64,000 nucleotides of DNA from Lentisphaeria bacterium (GTDB taxonomy: Bacteria > Verrucomicrobiota > Lentisphaeria > Victivallales > Victivallaceae), in NCBI GenBank assembly GCA_900768505.1, contig CAAGED010000056.1, forward strand, positions 1-64,000, read 5' to 3'. Shown here one piece after another: positions 17,884 to 26,608 of the stretch. Positions within the stretch are counted from its first letter, which is position 1. Every line of letters starts with the position of its first letter. A program made the translations under genes and the position numbers. Below the pieces are notes generated by a model. It was not told the origin of the DNA and ran no database searches. It saw only the letters and a program-made list of their open reading frames with translations.

Positions 17884-18720
17884 TTATTTTTTTGCGCCGG
17901 GAATTATGGCTCTGGCTTTGGCGCGTGATTTATCCACTGCTGCTTTGGCATTGGTGCCGTCTCCTGCGGTTTTAGCCTCTAAATTTTGCGCCATACGGGA
18001 CGGCGGAGGCATGCCGCGGGGAAGACCGGATGGAGTGTTCTGGCGTTTGCCCATTTCGTTGTCCACCTCTTCTTCAGTTATCGGAGGCAAAAAAGATGGA
18101 TTGCGCTTCTCTAATTTTTCGTTGATGGATTTGGTGGAGGCAAGCTTTATTTCCTTGGGAGAATTGAGCATATTCGCCGGGGCCATCTCGCCGGTGCGCT
18201 TTAATTTTCCGCCGGTGAAGAAATCGTCACCGATATTTTTTACCGGAATCGGCAGCATGAAGGTGCCGTTGGGTTCGATATTGTAATTTAAAGTCATTTC
18301 CATTGCCTCGGTGGGCTTCAGGCTTACAGCGTTGACCGGAAAAATCAACACTGCCATATTGGTAGTGTTTTTGGCTGCCTCCATTTGCCAGGTGTTGGCG
18401 TCAAATAAGCCGCCGTTGGTGGAGATTGCCACCGCCGGAAAGGTCTGCTTGCCAATGGTGATGGAGTAATCGTAGATACTTATTCCCATACCCGGCTTGG
18501 GTATGAAATAAAGTGCGACGTAGGCAGTTCGGTTGAAATTGAATTCGAATGTCAACCGTTGCAAATTGCGAATGTCGATATCACGGCAGGTGAATTCGGC
18601 GCCGATAAGCGTGGCGCTTTTAAGCTTGAGCGCATCTTCATCAGCCCGGCCGCAGTGGGGCGCGGAGACGATTCCAAGCACCAGAAAAATTACAAAAGTT
18701 TTAAAAAGCAGCTTTACCAT
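17884..18720 (-). CDS. Secreted protein of unknown function
   Basis: A 278-residue protein I do not recognise. A signal peptide is clear (MVKLLFKTFVIFLVLGIVSA, then a probable cut before the mature part beginning near residue 27). The middle (30-170) reads like a beta-sandwich with alternating hydrophobic residues. The last 100 residues are low complexity: charged, Pro-rich (LPRGMPPPSRM) and then Ala/Lys-rich. AGAGGA lies 6 bases upstream of the ATG. It probably sits in the periplasm or at the outer membrane. It could be exported by a general route; it has no lipobox. Confidence 0.6.
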   Translation of the reverse strand: MVKLLFKTFVIFLVLGIVSAPHCGRADEDALKLKSATLIGAEFTCRDIDIRNLQRLTFEFNFNRTAYVALYFIPKPGMGISIYDYSITIGKQTFPAVAISTNGGLFDANTWQMEAAKNTTNMAVLIFPVNAVSLKPTEAMEMTLNYNIEPNGTFMLPIPVKNIGDDFFTGGKLKRTGEMAPANMLNSPKEIKLASTKSINEKLEKRNPSFLPPITEEEVDNEMGKRQNTPSGLPRGMPPPSRMAQNLEAKTAGDGTNAKAAVDKSRAKARAIIPGAKK

Positions 18721-19039
18721 ATTCGATCCTCTTTTATCGGTAGGTGAACAACCAGCCGCCTGAGCGGCGGCTCTAAAAAACGGGCTTAAAGCAATTAATC
18801 CCGTTTTACAAATACAATCCTCTGAAAATATAGCATATTATACAATGAAAAACAAATAAAACAAATAAAAACCATTTAATAAAGGGATTTCTTATAAAAT
18901 AATGCAAATAATTATTCATTTTTGCTTGAAGAAAGTTGGCGGAAGATTATTTTATATCTCAGAACGAGGTTGCCGCAGGGCAGCAGAGTTTTTTTCCAAA
19001 AATACACAATACGTTGTTTTCAGTAGTGAGAGGTTCAAA
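18721..19039. other. Divergent promoter region with leader hairpin
   Basis: A 319-base stretch between two divergent genes. A perfect 7-bp GC-rich hairpin (AGCCGCC 18754-18760, GGCGGCT 18766-18772) lies in the presumed leader of the minus-strand gene. The rest, especially 18800-18905, is very AT-rich and likely carries both promoters; I could not pick a pair of hexamers with confidence. A 46-codon in-frame extension of the plus-strand gene covers 18902-19039 but is probably not coding. Confidence 0.45.
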
Positions 19040-19675
19040 TTGAAGATACTTGACGAAAATAATTTGCCTGACGACCAGTTGGCCCGTAATACTCACGAAT
19101 CGGTCGATTTGGCAGGGGTGAATCTGCCGCCCATGTTCGGACGGCGGGATGCCGCCTACCATCGGGCCGAGGAGTTGCTTTTTTCCAATCTTCAGGAATC
19201 CAATTGCAATAACCGGCGAAGCAAATATCGGGATATTATTGAGCTTTTCCGTGATGCCGTTGAGGCTGGTGAAAATATCATCAGCGCTTTACGTAACAGC
19301 GAAACTGCCGCTCGGGAGCGTGGAATGCTCAATTATATGCGGATGTTGCGTAATTTCATGCTGGCCGCCGAGGATATGGCCGGATTTGAAATTGCTCTCA
19401 GTACTGAGGACGATGTTGAATCGGTTAATGATTTGGTAGGTGACAATATATTCGATCAATTGCTGGGAAACGGGCAGATATTTTTTAACAGCGAGAAGCA
19501 GATGCTCAATAATGCCGTGAAATTGGTGAAAACCGCCAAGCCGCGTATTGACCGCTATATCAACTTTGCCCGCAACAATTTTTCCCGGGAGAACGCCGAC
19601 CGGTATAAACGGGCCTACAAGGAATTCAGCAATATTTACCGGGAATTCGGCAGCGAAAAAGATCAGGATAATTAG
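19040..19675 (+). CDS. Hypothetical helical protein
   Basis: A protein of about 211 residues with no family that I recognise. It is hydrophilic and mostly helical by composition, with no signal peptide or membrane segment. Hydrophobic residues near 110-130 (MLNYMRMLRNFMLAAEDMAGF) could pack in a helical bundle. I start it at the TTG at 19040 because GAGAGG lies 7 bases upstream and the sequence from there (MKILDENNLPDDQLARN) reads like a normal N-terminus. The alternative is the ATG at 18902, which would add 46 residues. It stands alone between a divergent gene and the symporter gene. Confidence 0.55.
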   Translation: MKILDENNLPDDQLARNTHESVDLAGVNLPPMFGRRDAAYHRAEELLFSNLQESNCNNRRSKYRDIIELFRDAVEAGENIISALRNSETAARERGMLNYMRMLRNFMLAAEDMAGFEIALSTEDDVESVNDLVGDNIFDQLLGNGQIFFNSEKQMLNNAVKLVKTAKPRIDRYINFARNNFSRENADRYKRAYKEFSNIYREFGSEKDQDN

Positions 19676-19936
19676 ATTTTACACGGATGAATATGTTTTG
19701 ACAATATAAGGTGTTTTGTCAATGAAGCGGAATGTCGTAAAATACTGAGAATTTTATTTTTTATTGCATTTTGATAAAAATTTTTTTCTGAATTCGGCAA
19801 AAAAAATGGGTTTGCGGCTTTTTGCATCCCCTGTGTTTTGTAATTAACCGGTTGAATGAATTTTTCCAGTTTTAAAGAATAATGAAGTCTTAAAGCATAC
19901 GATTCAAAAAATAACATATTGGGAGAGGAGTTCTTT

Positions 19937-21601
19937 ATGCATGCATTATTTGCCTTTCTTTTTTTCACTGCGCTGGTTGGATTTTTTACCTGGTTGATTG
20001 TCCGCAAGGACAATTGTGACAGCAATGATGGTTTTTTTCTGGCCGGACGTTCTCTCAGTTTTCCGTTTATCGCCGGTTCGCTGCTGCTGACCAATCTCTC
20101 CACGGAACAATTAGTGGGGCTTAACGGGCAGGCGTTTTCAAACGGTCTGAGCGTTATGGCCTGGGAGGTGGTGGCGGTAATCGGTTTGATTCTAATGGCC
20201 TTATTTTTCCTGCCTCGCTTCTTGAAAAGCGGTATCACCACCGTTCCACAATATTTGGAAATGCGTTTCGGTTCCACTACCGGCACCATCGCCAATTTTA
20301 TTTTCCTGCTGGCTTACATGCTTATTTTGTTGCCGATGGTACTCTATACGGGGGCGCAGGGGTTGCTTAATATGTTGGATATCCACGCACTGCTGGGGTT
20401 GCCTGAGCAAATTTTGGGGATTGACACTACCTACCTGACTTTTGTCGGGATTATTGTCGTAATTGCTCTGATTGGAGCAATTTATGCCCTTTTCGGCGGT
20501 CTGCGGACGGTGGTGGTTTCCGACACCTTGAACGGAATCGGTCTGTTGATTGGCGGATTGATGATTGTTTTTTTCGGACTTGCCTTTATTGGCAAAATGA
20601 GTGACGGCGGGGTTCTGGAGGGGTTGAACACTATTTACGGCGACATTCCGGAGCAATTCAATTCCATTGGTGCCATGAATCAGGATGTTCCGTTCCCAAC
20701 GCTTTTCAGCGGTATTTTAATTATCAACATTTTTTACTGGTGCACCAACCAGCAGATAATCCAGCGCACATTGGGCGCTAAATCGCTGGCGGAGGGGCAG
20801 AAAGGGGTGCTGCTGACTGGATTGTTGAAGTTGCTGGGGCCGTTGTATTTGGTGTTGCCCGGAATTATCGGGTATTATCTCTACAAAAACAATATTATCG
20901 AAGTCGGCTACAAATTGGACAATAAGACGCTGAATTCCGATGTGGTTTACGGCTTGCTGGTGCGGCAGGTGCTGCCGGCCGGGTTGACCGGATTTTTTGC
21001 CGCGGTGATGATGGGGGCAATTTTAAGTTCGTTCAATTCGGCGTTGAACTCGACCTGCACCATCTTCAGTCTGGGGATTTACAAGAAATATATCAACCCG
21101 GACGCAACGGAGCACAAGGTGGTGCGGGCCAGTCAGTATTTCGGGTGGCTGATTACGCTGGGGGCGGTGATTGTGGCGCCGATGCTGCTCCATGCGGGGG
21201 GAATTTTCAACTATCTGCAGAAAATGAACGCCATATATTTTATCCCCCTGCTGGCGGTTATTCTGGTGGGAATGCTGACGCGCCGGGTGCCGGAAGTGGC
21301 GGCAAATTGGGCGTTGATCGGCGGTATTATCCTGATTGCAATCGGATATTTCTGCCCGCCGTTCAATAATGTGGTCACGGCGATGAATGAGTATCAGTTT
21401 GTGGCGGTTGTTTTCACTTATCTGGTGATTTTCATGCTGGTGATGGGGGAAGTAAAACCGCGGGCGACGGAATATATCCAAAAAGACGCCAGAGTTCTGG
21501 ATTTGACGCCCTGGCGCTACACCAAATTATCTTCGTTGTTGTTGATGATATTCATTGTGGTAATTTATGTGATGTTTGCTGATTTTTCGGTTTTTGCATA
21601 A
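19937..21601 (+). CDS. Sodium:solute symporter (SSS family)
   Basis: About 554 residues with 13-14 hydrophobic segments. Family features are the N-terminal region DGFFLAGRSLSFPFIAGSLL and TNLSTEQLVGLNGQAF, then FWCTNQQIIQR-like residues near 275, where a Trp/Asn/Gln run is conserved in sugar-type members. This places it with the SGLT-like symporters that take up sugars, myo-inositol or sialic acid with Na+; the exact substrate is not decided. GGAGAGGAG precedes the ATG at 19937 by 6 bases; an earlier in-frame start at 19919 is less likely. It is a single gene, convergent with the FrhB-like gene. Confidence 0.88.
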   Translation: MHALFAFLFFTALVGFFTWLIVRKDNCDSNDGFFLAGRSLSFPFIAGSLLLTNLSTEQLVGLNGQAFSNGLSVMAWEVVAVIGLILMALFFLPRFLKSGITTVPQYLEMRFGSTTGTIANFIFLLAYMLILLPMVLYTGAQGLLNMLDIHALLGLPEQILGIDTTYLTFVGIIVVIALIGAIYALFGGLRTVVVSDTLNGIGLLIGGLMIVFFGLAFIGKMSDGGVLEGLNTIYGDIPEQFNSIGAMNQDVPFPTLFSGILIINIFYWCTNQQIIQRTLGAKSLAEGQKGVLLTGLLKLLGPLYLVLPGIIGYYLYKNNIIEVGYKLDNKTLNSDVVYGLLVRQVLPAGLTGFFAAVMMGAILSSFNSALNSTCTIFSLGIYKKYINPDATEHKVVRASQYFGWLITLGAVIVAPMLLHAGGIFNYLQKMNAIYFIPLLAVILVGMLTRRVPEVAANWALIGGIILIAIGYFCPPFNNVVTAMNEYQFVAVVFTYLVIFMLVMGEVKPRATEYIQKDARVLDLTPWRYTKLSSLLLMIFIVVIYVMFADFSVFA

Positions 21602-21640
21602 TACATTACCTGGCATATGTTTGATATTTTTTTGAAAAAA

Positions 21641-21687
21641 ATACCGTCTTTTTTTATAACGGATTTCCGAAATAAAAAAGACGGTAT
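21641..21687 (-). terminator. Terminator between convergent genes
   Basis: ATACCGTCTTTTTT (21641-21654) and AAAAAAGACGGTAT (21674-21687) are a perfect 14-bp inverted repeat with a 19-base loop that itself holds a small GGA/TCC pair. On the minus strand the stem is followed by TTTTTT (21640-21635), fitting termination of the FrhB-like gene. It may also stop the symporter transcript. Confidence 0.8.
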
Positions 21688-21713
21688 GTGTGCTTTTAAA
21701 AATCTAACAATTA

Positions 21714-22967
21714 TTAAAAATATTCCCGCACTGGCTGGCCGCGGCGGATTCTCGCCTCAATAACCGGCCCGTTGCAGAGTGGTTTGCCCTCGTCATGTAC
21801 TGCTTCCAAAAACGCTCTCGCCTCTTCCGGGCTGTCTTTGAACGCCCGAATTGCCTGACCTGACAAGGCTGCGTTAAAAATTTCCTCCCCAACTTCACTG
21901 CGAATTACCACAGCGGTCATGCCTTTTCTGGCATATGCGATTCTTTCGTCCTTAGCCGCCTCTTCATCCGTGTAAGCCATCAGCAGCGGCGGAGAAAGAA
22001 CCGGATGGTGCCATGTGTCGCCAACGACAATATCCGCTACGCTGGCCACCTTTTCCAGACAAACCCGGCACTCCTCCGGCGTGAAGCGCCCCAGAGCCCC
22101 CAGCAGGGAATTGACAAACGGCGCTTCGGCATCCTTGCCGCTCTTAAGTTTTACCTTGAAATCCCCGGGGAAGGGGCGTGCGCGGTACTTCAACTCCGCC
22201 ACATCTTCCAACCTGACGTTCAAGCCGTTGGTTATTAACCATTCCGTGCCGTGTCTGGACCAGTGGGCACCGCAAATATTACTGATGATCAACTTGATAC
22301 AACTGGTGAATTCTTTAAAATCGTCATCCAGCATCATCTTGCGTAAAGCCAGTGCATTGCATGGCGTCGAGGTGATGGCAATTTTCTTCAAACCCATTTT
22401 GATGGCATCGCGAAGTCCCAGTAGCTGGGGGTGGGGTTGATATTTACTGCCGGCACCCCGCAAAATATCTTCACGGGTGGTGGCAACAAAGGCTTTCGCT
22501 TCGTAAGGTGTAGCCGGATCGAATCCGGCCAGCACGGCGCCGTCAATAATATTGTGTTCCAAGGCGTAAATCAACAACGCGGAGGTGATACCGCCGGAAA
22601 CCGCATTTTCGTGAATTTCCTTATCCAGTGCAAAGCCGGTATAAACATTGCGGTAAATTCCGCATTTATCCTCCCCGTTGGGCGTTGGGAAATCGCCGGC
22701 TTTGCCGGGAAAGCAGTGCTTGCGGGTGCGGCCGAAAAATGTTTTTTCAATTTTGCTCAGCGGTATGGAGCGCGCCGGACAAACCCTGAAACATTTGTCG
22801 CAATATTGGTCGCCGCAGCTGCCGGATAATTCCGGATTGCGTCCCCACTGATACTTCTGCAGCTTGATCGCCCCCTTGGGACAAACCAATTCGCAGGCGC
22901 CGCACTCCACGCACAACCCGGAGTTGATGCAGGATGCTTTTAACTTGTCGAAACCTTCCTGAGACAT
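21714..22967 (-). CDS. FrhB-like iron-sulfur flavoprotein
   Basis: About 417 residues of the FrhB/FpoF family (beta subunit of F420 hydrogenase or dehydrogenase), which carries 4Fe-4S clusters and FAD. Ferredoxin-type cysteines come first (CVECGACELVCPKGAI near 19, then CGDQYCDKCFRVCP). The core follows with ENAVSGGITSALL near 118, TSTPCNALALRK near 200 and DIVVGDTW near 315, all at family positions. In bacteria such proteins reduce varied substrates, including in polysaccharide modification. No partner subunit is adjacent, so the electron donor and acceptor are unknown. AGGAGG lies 10 bases upstream of the ATG at 22967. It is divergent from the AraC-type gene, which may regulate it. Confidence 0.8.
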   Translation of the reverse strand: MSQEGFDKLKASCINSGLCVECGACELVCPKGAIKLQKYQWGRNPELSGSCGDQYCDKCFRVCPARSIPLSKIEKTFFGRTRKHCFPGKAGDFPTPNGEDKCGIYRNVYTGFALDKEIHENAVSGGITSALLIYALEHNIIDGAVLAGFDPATPYEAKAFVATTREDILRGAGSKYQPHPQLLGLRDAIKMGLKKIAITSTPCNALALRKMMLDDDFKEFTSCIKLIISNICGAHWSRHGTEWLITNGLNVRLEDVAELKYRARPFPGDFKVKLKSGKDAEAPFVNSLLGALGRFTPEECRVCLEKVASVADIVVGDTWHHPVLSPPLLMAYTDEEAAKDERIAYARKGMTAVVIRSEVGEEIFNAALSGQAIRAFKDSPEEARAFLEAVHDEGKPLCNGPVIEARIRRGQPVREYF

Positions 22968-23100
22968 TTTTGCGTAACCTCCTGATTTGATGATTACTGA
23001 TATTTTTACATGTCGGTTGCATTGTGATTTATTCTGCATATATTATAACGCTGGAAACTTAGTTTAAAAAGGCAAAAAAAGGATAAAATCAGGACAAAAG

Positions 23101-23964
23101 ATGCAAAATGCAAAATTCTGCGAACGTAGCCATTACTGGTATCCGGAGGCGTTCAATAATATCGACGATGTGGAATTTTTTTCCATACCGCGTTGTTGCG
23201 GGGTGGAGAACAATTCAATCCGCTCGCAATATTTTATTTCCGGCGAGGGACGTGGTTCGCAACGGCGGGCATTGTTCAAATTCACCATTGCTGGTTCAGG
23301 ATTGCTGAAAATTGGCGAACACCGGCATATTTTATCCGCCAATCAGGGATTGCTGCTGGTCGGACCCGGAAATTACAGTTATCAAGTTAATCCGGAGGAT
23401 GATAAATGGCAATTTATTTTTCTCTCCTTTCGCAATGAAATTGCAGTGACCCTGATTGAAAAAATCATTGCCCGCAACGGCAATATATTTGAATTGGAAC
23501 ACAACGGTGCGGTAATGAGCGAAGTGTGGAAAATATTTGAATATTTCCGCAGCGGCAATTTCTCGGACAAGTACCAGTTGGCCGCGTCAGGTTACACTTT
23601 TTTGATGAAACTTGATAAGATGCTGGATGAAAAACTGCCGCAAGCGAATCAATCAACCCTGATTACCCAATTGACCAATTATTGTTTTAAACACATCGAT
23701 CAGGCGATAAGCTCCAATGATCTGGCCGCGGTATCCGGTTACACCCGGGGGCATTTGACGCGATTGTTCAAGCTGAAGCTGGGAATTACGCCGTCGAAAT
23801 TCATCGCCGACATTAAGTTGAATTACGCCCTGGAAATAATGCAGAATGAAAAAATTTCCATAAAGAAATTAGCCAGGCAGTGCGGATTTGCCGATCCGGG
23901 ATATTTCCGGCGGGTTTTTGCCAAAAAATTCGGCGTTCCCCCGTCGGAATATGATAAAATATGA
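23101..23964 (+). CDS. AraC-family transcriptional regulator
   Basis: A 287-residue regulator. The N-terminal 170 residues form a cupin-like sensor domain (KFTIAGSGLLKIGEH near 59). The C-terminal 100 residues hold two helix-turn-helix units: the first around SNDLAAVSGYTRGHLTRLFK, the second around SIKKLARQCGFADPGYFRR, ending in the usual KKFGVPPSEY. Bacterial members of this kind usually answer to sugars or uronides. AGGA precedes the ATG by about 6 bases. It is divergent from the FrhB-like gene (133 bases apart) and convergent with the FAD oxidoreductase operon, so either could be its target. Confidence 0.92.
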   Translation: MQNAKFCERSHYWYPEAFNNIDDVEFFSIPRCCGVENNSIRSQYFISGEGRGSQRRALFKFTIAGSGLLKIGEHRHILSANQGLLLVGPGNYSYQVNPEDDKWQFIFLSFRNEIAVTLIEKIIARNGNIFELEHNGAVMSEVWKIFEYFRSGNFSDKYQLAASGYTFLMKLDKMLDEKLPQANQSTLITQLTNYCFKHIDQAISSNDLAAVSGYTRGHLTRLFKLKLGITPSKFIADIKLNYALEIMQNEKISIKKLARQCGFADPGYFRRVFAKKFGVPPSEYDKI

Positions 23965-24060
23965 AAATCACGTGTAGTGCAATACGCCCCGGACGGAGCA
24001 GGCCAATGCTCTAAATCAAAAGATTTTGCCGCTCCGTAATTATTTTTCAGCCGCCTGAAA

Positions 24061-25794
24061 TCATAATTTGCTGATAATTGCCGCAAAACTTGCTTGGCGA
24101 TCCACCTCGAATACCTTGCCGTAAACCGGATATTTCAAATGACCGGCGGCTCGGTTAACGTTGTTAATAACCGCAGTTTTGATTTTTGGCTTGTCAGCCG
24201 GATACCTCTCCGCCAATTTTGACAGGGATTTTATCCCGACGGCCAGCAATTCGAAATCCACCGCCGGATAACTTAAATTGCTGATAAATTCAATCAGTCG
24301 ATCAATGTCCGTGGCATCGCCAAGTTTCCCCAGCAGATAAATGGCCGAAACCTGCTTGCTGGAGTAGCGAAATGCCGGGCGCTCGTGTTTTATCGGCGTG
24401 GAATCCTTCACTTCAAAGGCGATATAACGCAATAGTGGCAGGGCAACTTCATCCCCCGCCAATCCCAGCGCCAAGGCGCAGTTGATGTTCAACGGCTTAT
24501 CCTCAACATGGCAGAACTGGTGCAGTCGGGGGGTTATCATTTTCCCCAGCCGACGAACCGACCAAATTGCCAGTGCCGGAGTTTCTGAACCTAATTTAGC
24601 AATAATTTCCTCCGGATTGGTCAAAAACGAGGCGGCGTTCTGCGTTTCATAATGTTCAAGCGGAATTTTGCCCCGGATAAGCTCCCTTTGCAGCATCTCA
24701 TACGGCAAATCCATAATTGCACATTTTTTCTTCAGTGCCAAATCAATCATAATGGCGGCGCATTGTCCGGAGTATTGCATGGCCTGCTTCATCCGCACCG
24801 CGCAGGCCAGTGCATGATCAATTGCCATTGCCCGCCCGATGACCAGAATATTTTCGTAATCCTTTGGAAGCATAACGCCCCGGGGGAGCGGCACATAAAA
24901 ACGGTGTGACCACAAGCCGCTGCCCAGAAATATCTCCTGCAATGCGTCATCCTCAAATACCCAGTCGGTGTTGTGGGAGTCAAAATTTGAGTATTCATAA
25001 AATACCGGTTCCGGGGTGTAGCGGTCATTCATAATATCCTGTGCCCTAACGGTTTCCCTGCCAATCAGCAGCGGCCCCTCCCGCAACCCCAGCAGCGGCG
25101 CGAAGTAGGCGATATGCCCCTCCGGTTCAAATTTATCGGCAAAGTAGAATTGCAAATCCCGGCAAATGCTTTGCGCCAGCTGCGCCGGATTGAGTTGGTC
25201 GGTTAAGCCGGCATCAAACCAGGTAAAGCCGATCACCCGATCACTGCCAACGGCGGCAAAATCAAAATTGTAGGAGTGGGTCAGTTGGTCATTTTCCCGC
25301 CCGTAATTGAATGGGATTCCGGCTAATCTGGCGCAATTGCCATCAGCGGTGGCGTCGATGAAGTAGCGGCATTTTACCTGGGTGATGGTGCCGTCGGCAA
25401 AAATTTCAGCTCCGGTAATCTGGTTGCCGTCCAGAATAAGATTCACCACCAGTGATTGATAAAGATAATCGGCTCCGGCCTTGTCGGCGTGTTGCTCCAA
25501 GACGATTTTCTTCATTTCGGCGTTGAAATTGCGGTAGTTGTTCAGGTAATTGCTGCCTTTTGCCAGCGTTTTTGATTCGGTGTCAAAATCATCATGCAGT
25601 CCGCCGTTGAGTCCGAGGTAATACCCGGCAATTAAGCCGCCGGTACCCATGCCGCCCATAAAATTAGTGCGCTCCACTCCAAGAACCTTCAATCCCCGGC
25701 GTGCCGCTTCAATCAAGGCGATGGAACCGGCCGTTCCCAGTCCGCAGACAATTACGTCGTATTCAGTGTTTGAAATTTGATTGAGGTTGCTCAT
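24061..25794 (-). CDS. FAD-dependent oxidoreductase with HEAT-like tail
   Basis: A 577-residue protein of the FAD_oxidored type, common in PVC bacteria and Bacteroidetes. The FAD Rossmann motif is DVIVCGLGTAGSIAL near 13, followed by GVERTNFMGGMGTGG near 40; YFIDATADGNCAR near 145 is the second FAD-contact region, and PRGVMLPKDYENILVIGRAM near 308 the third. The last 200 residues read as HEAT-like helices (NCALALGLAGDEVALPLLRYI, YLLGKLGDATDIDRLIEFI). The start overlaps the preceding gene as ATGA. The substrate is unknown; members are often next to sugar-degrading genes. It lies last in a three-gene operon. Confidence 0.85.
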   Translation of the reverse strand: MSNLNQISNTEYDVIVCGLGTAGSIALIEAARRGLKVLGVERTNFMGGMGTGGLIAGYYLGLNGGLHDDFDTESKTLAKGSNYLNNYRNFNAEMKKIVLEQHADKAGADYLYQSLVVNLILDGNQITGAEIFADGTITQVKCRYFIDATADGNCARLAGIPFNYGRENDQLTHSYNFDFAAVGSDRVIGFTWFDAGLTDQLNPAQLAQSICRDLQFYFADKFEPEGHIAYFAPLLGLREGPLLIGRETVRAQDIMNDRYTPEPVFYEYSNFDSHNTDWVFEDDALQEIFLGSGLWSHRFYVPLPRGVMLPKDYENILVIGRAMAIDHALACAVRMKQAMQYSGQCAAIMIDLALKKKCAIMDLPYEMLQRELIRGKIPLEHYETQNAASFLTNPEEIIAKLGSETPALAIWSVRRLGKMITPRLHQFCHVEDKPLNINCALALGLAGDEVALPLLRYIAFEVKDSTPIKHERPAFRYSSKQVSAIYLLGKLGDATDIDRLIEFISNLSYPAVDFELLAVGIKSLSKLAERYPADKPKIKTAVINNVNRAAGHLKYPVYGKVFEVDRQASFAAIISKL

Positions 25795-26591
25795 TTTAGT
25801 TCTCCGGATTTAATCAACGTATCGGCGGCGGCGAAAGCGGCAACCGGATTGGGATAATTCCATACGGCAATCCGCAATAAATTCCGTTGGATTTCGGGCA
25901 GGGCGATATTGGTGGTTTTTAGTTCAAAGTCACTGGCGGTGGCTACGACGTGGCAGGGAATCGTTTCCGGCTGCCGGCGCCAGAATTCCGTCATTGCCTG
26001 ACGCGCTTGGGTGAAGTTGCAATCCGGGGCAACGGGAATTTTAAATACGCCCTCGTCATCGAAACGGCCGCGGATAATTTCGCCTGAATTGCTCAGCTGC
26101 CCGTCAAAATCTGCCTCCAGACAGAGTAAAGCGTTGAATTTTTTTGCCACAATATTTTCACCCAGTTCCATGTAATATTTTCTCAAGGGAGAAATAAAAA
26201 CCGCGTCAATGAAATATTCGCTTGTCACCTGCGTCAGACCGTCGTCACCGGAGATGGTAATCAACCAGTTTTTACCGTCATGTTCCGCCTTGATGACATG
26301 AGAATTAAAACGGCAGTTCACCGCTGCCTCCGTAATGAAATGAGCCAATACAACCGGCAGTGCCGGTAAATGCAGTCGGCCGTCAAGCAATGCGTTGCGT
26401 TTTATCAGCTCGTCGCTGAGACGGCAGGATGGTAAACTTTGGTAGGATTCCTGAGAACCCGGATTGAATGCGCTGTTAAAGCACCCCCCCGGCAGTATTG
26501 AATTGCCGATAAGGAGATGATTGGGCAGCTTTGTGGCCAGGTTGACGGCGAAAGGGTCCTCGCCATTGATAATATACTTGAAATGTTCCAT
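25791..26591 (-). CDS. FAD oxidoreductase-like protein lacking Rossmann start
   Basis: A 266-residue protein that looks like the middle and end of an FAD_oxidored protein. The stretch from about 70 to 140 (LPALPVVLAHFITEAAV, then EYFIDAVF) has the same layout as 115-150 of the protein encoded next to it. The dinucleotide-binding GxGxxG at the N-terminus is missing, and its start (FKYIINGEDPFAV) does not resemble one. It overlaps the full-length gene by ATGA, so the two may form a heterodimer in which this one is not catalytic. It may be a decayed paralogue. The gene is intact: no stop or frameshift is seen, and the ATG at 26591 follows the nucleotidase stop by 17 bases. Confidence 0.6.
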   Translation of the reverse strand: MEHFKYIINGEDPFAVNLATKLPNHLLIGNSILPGGCFNSAFNPGSQESYQSLPSCRLSDELIKRNALLDGRLHLPALPVVLAHFITEAAVNCRFNSHVIKAEHDGKNWLITISGDDGLTQVTSEYFIDAVFISPLRKYYMELGENIVAKKFNALLCLEADFDGQLSNSGEIIRGRFDDEGVFKIPVAPDCNFTQARQAMTEFWRRQPETIPCHVVATASDFELKTTNIALPEIQRNLLRIAVWNYPNPVAAFAAADTLIKSGELK

Positions 26592-26608
26592 ATTTTATCC
26601 GGCATTGC

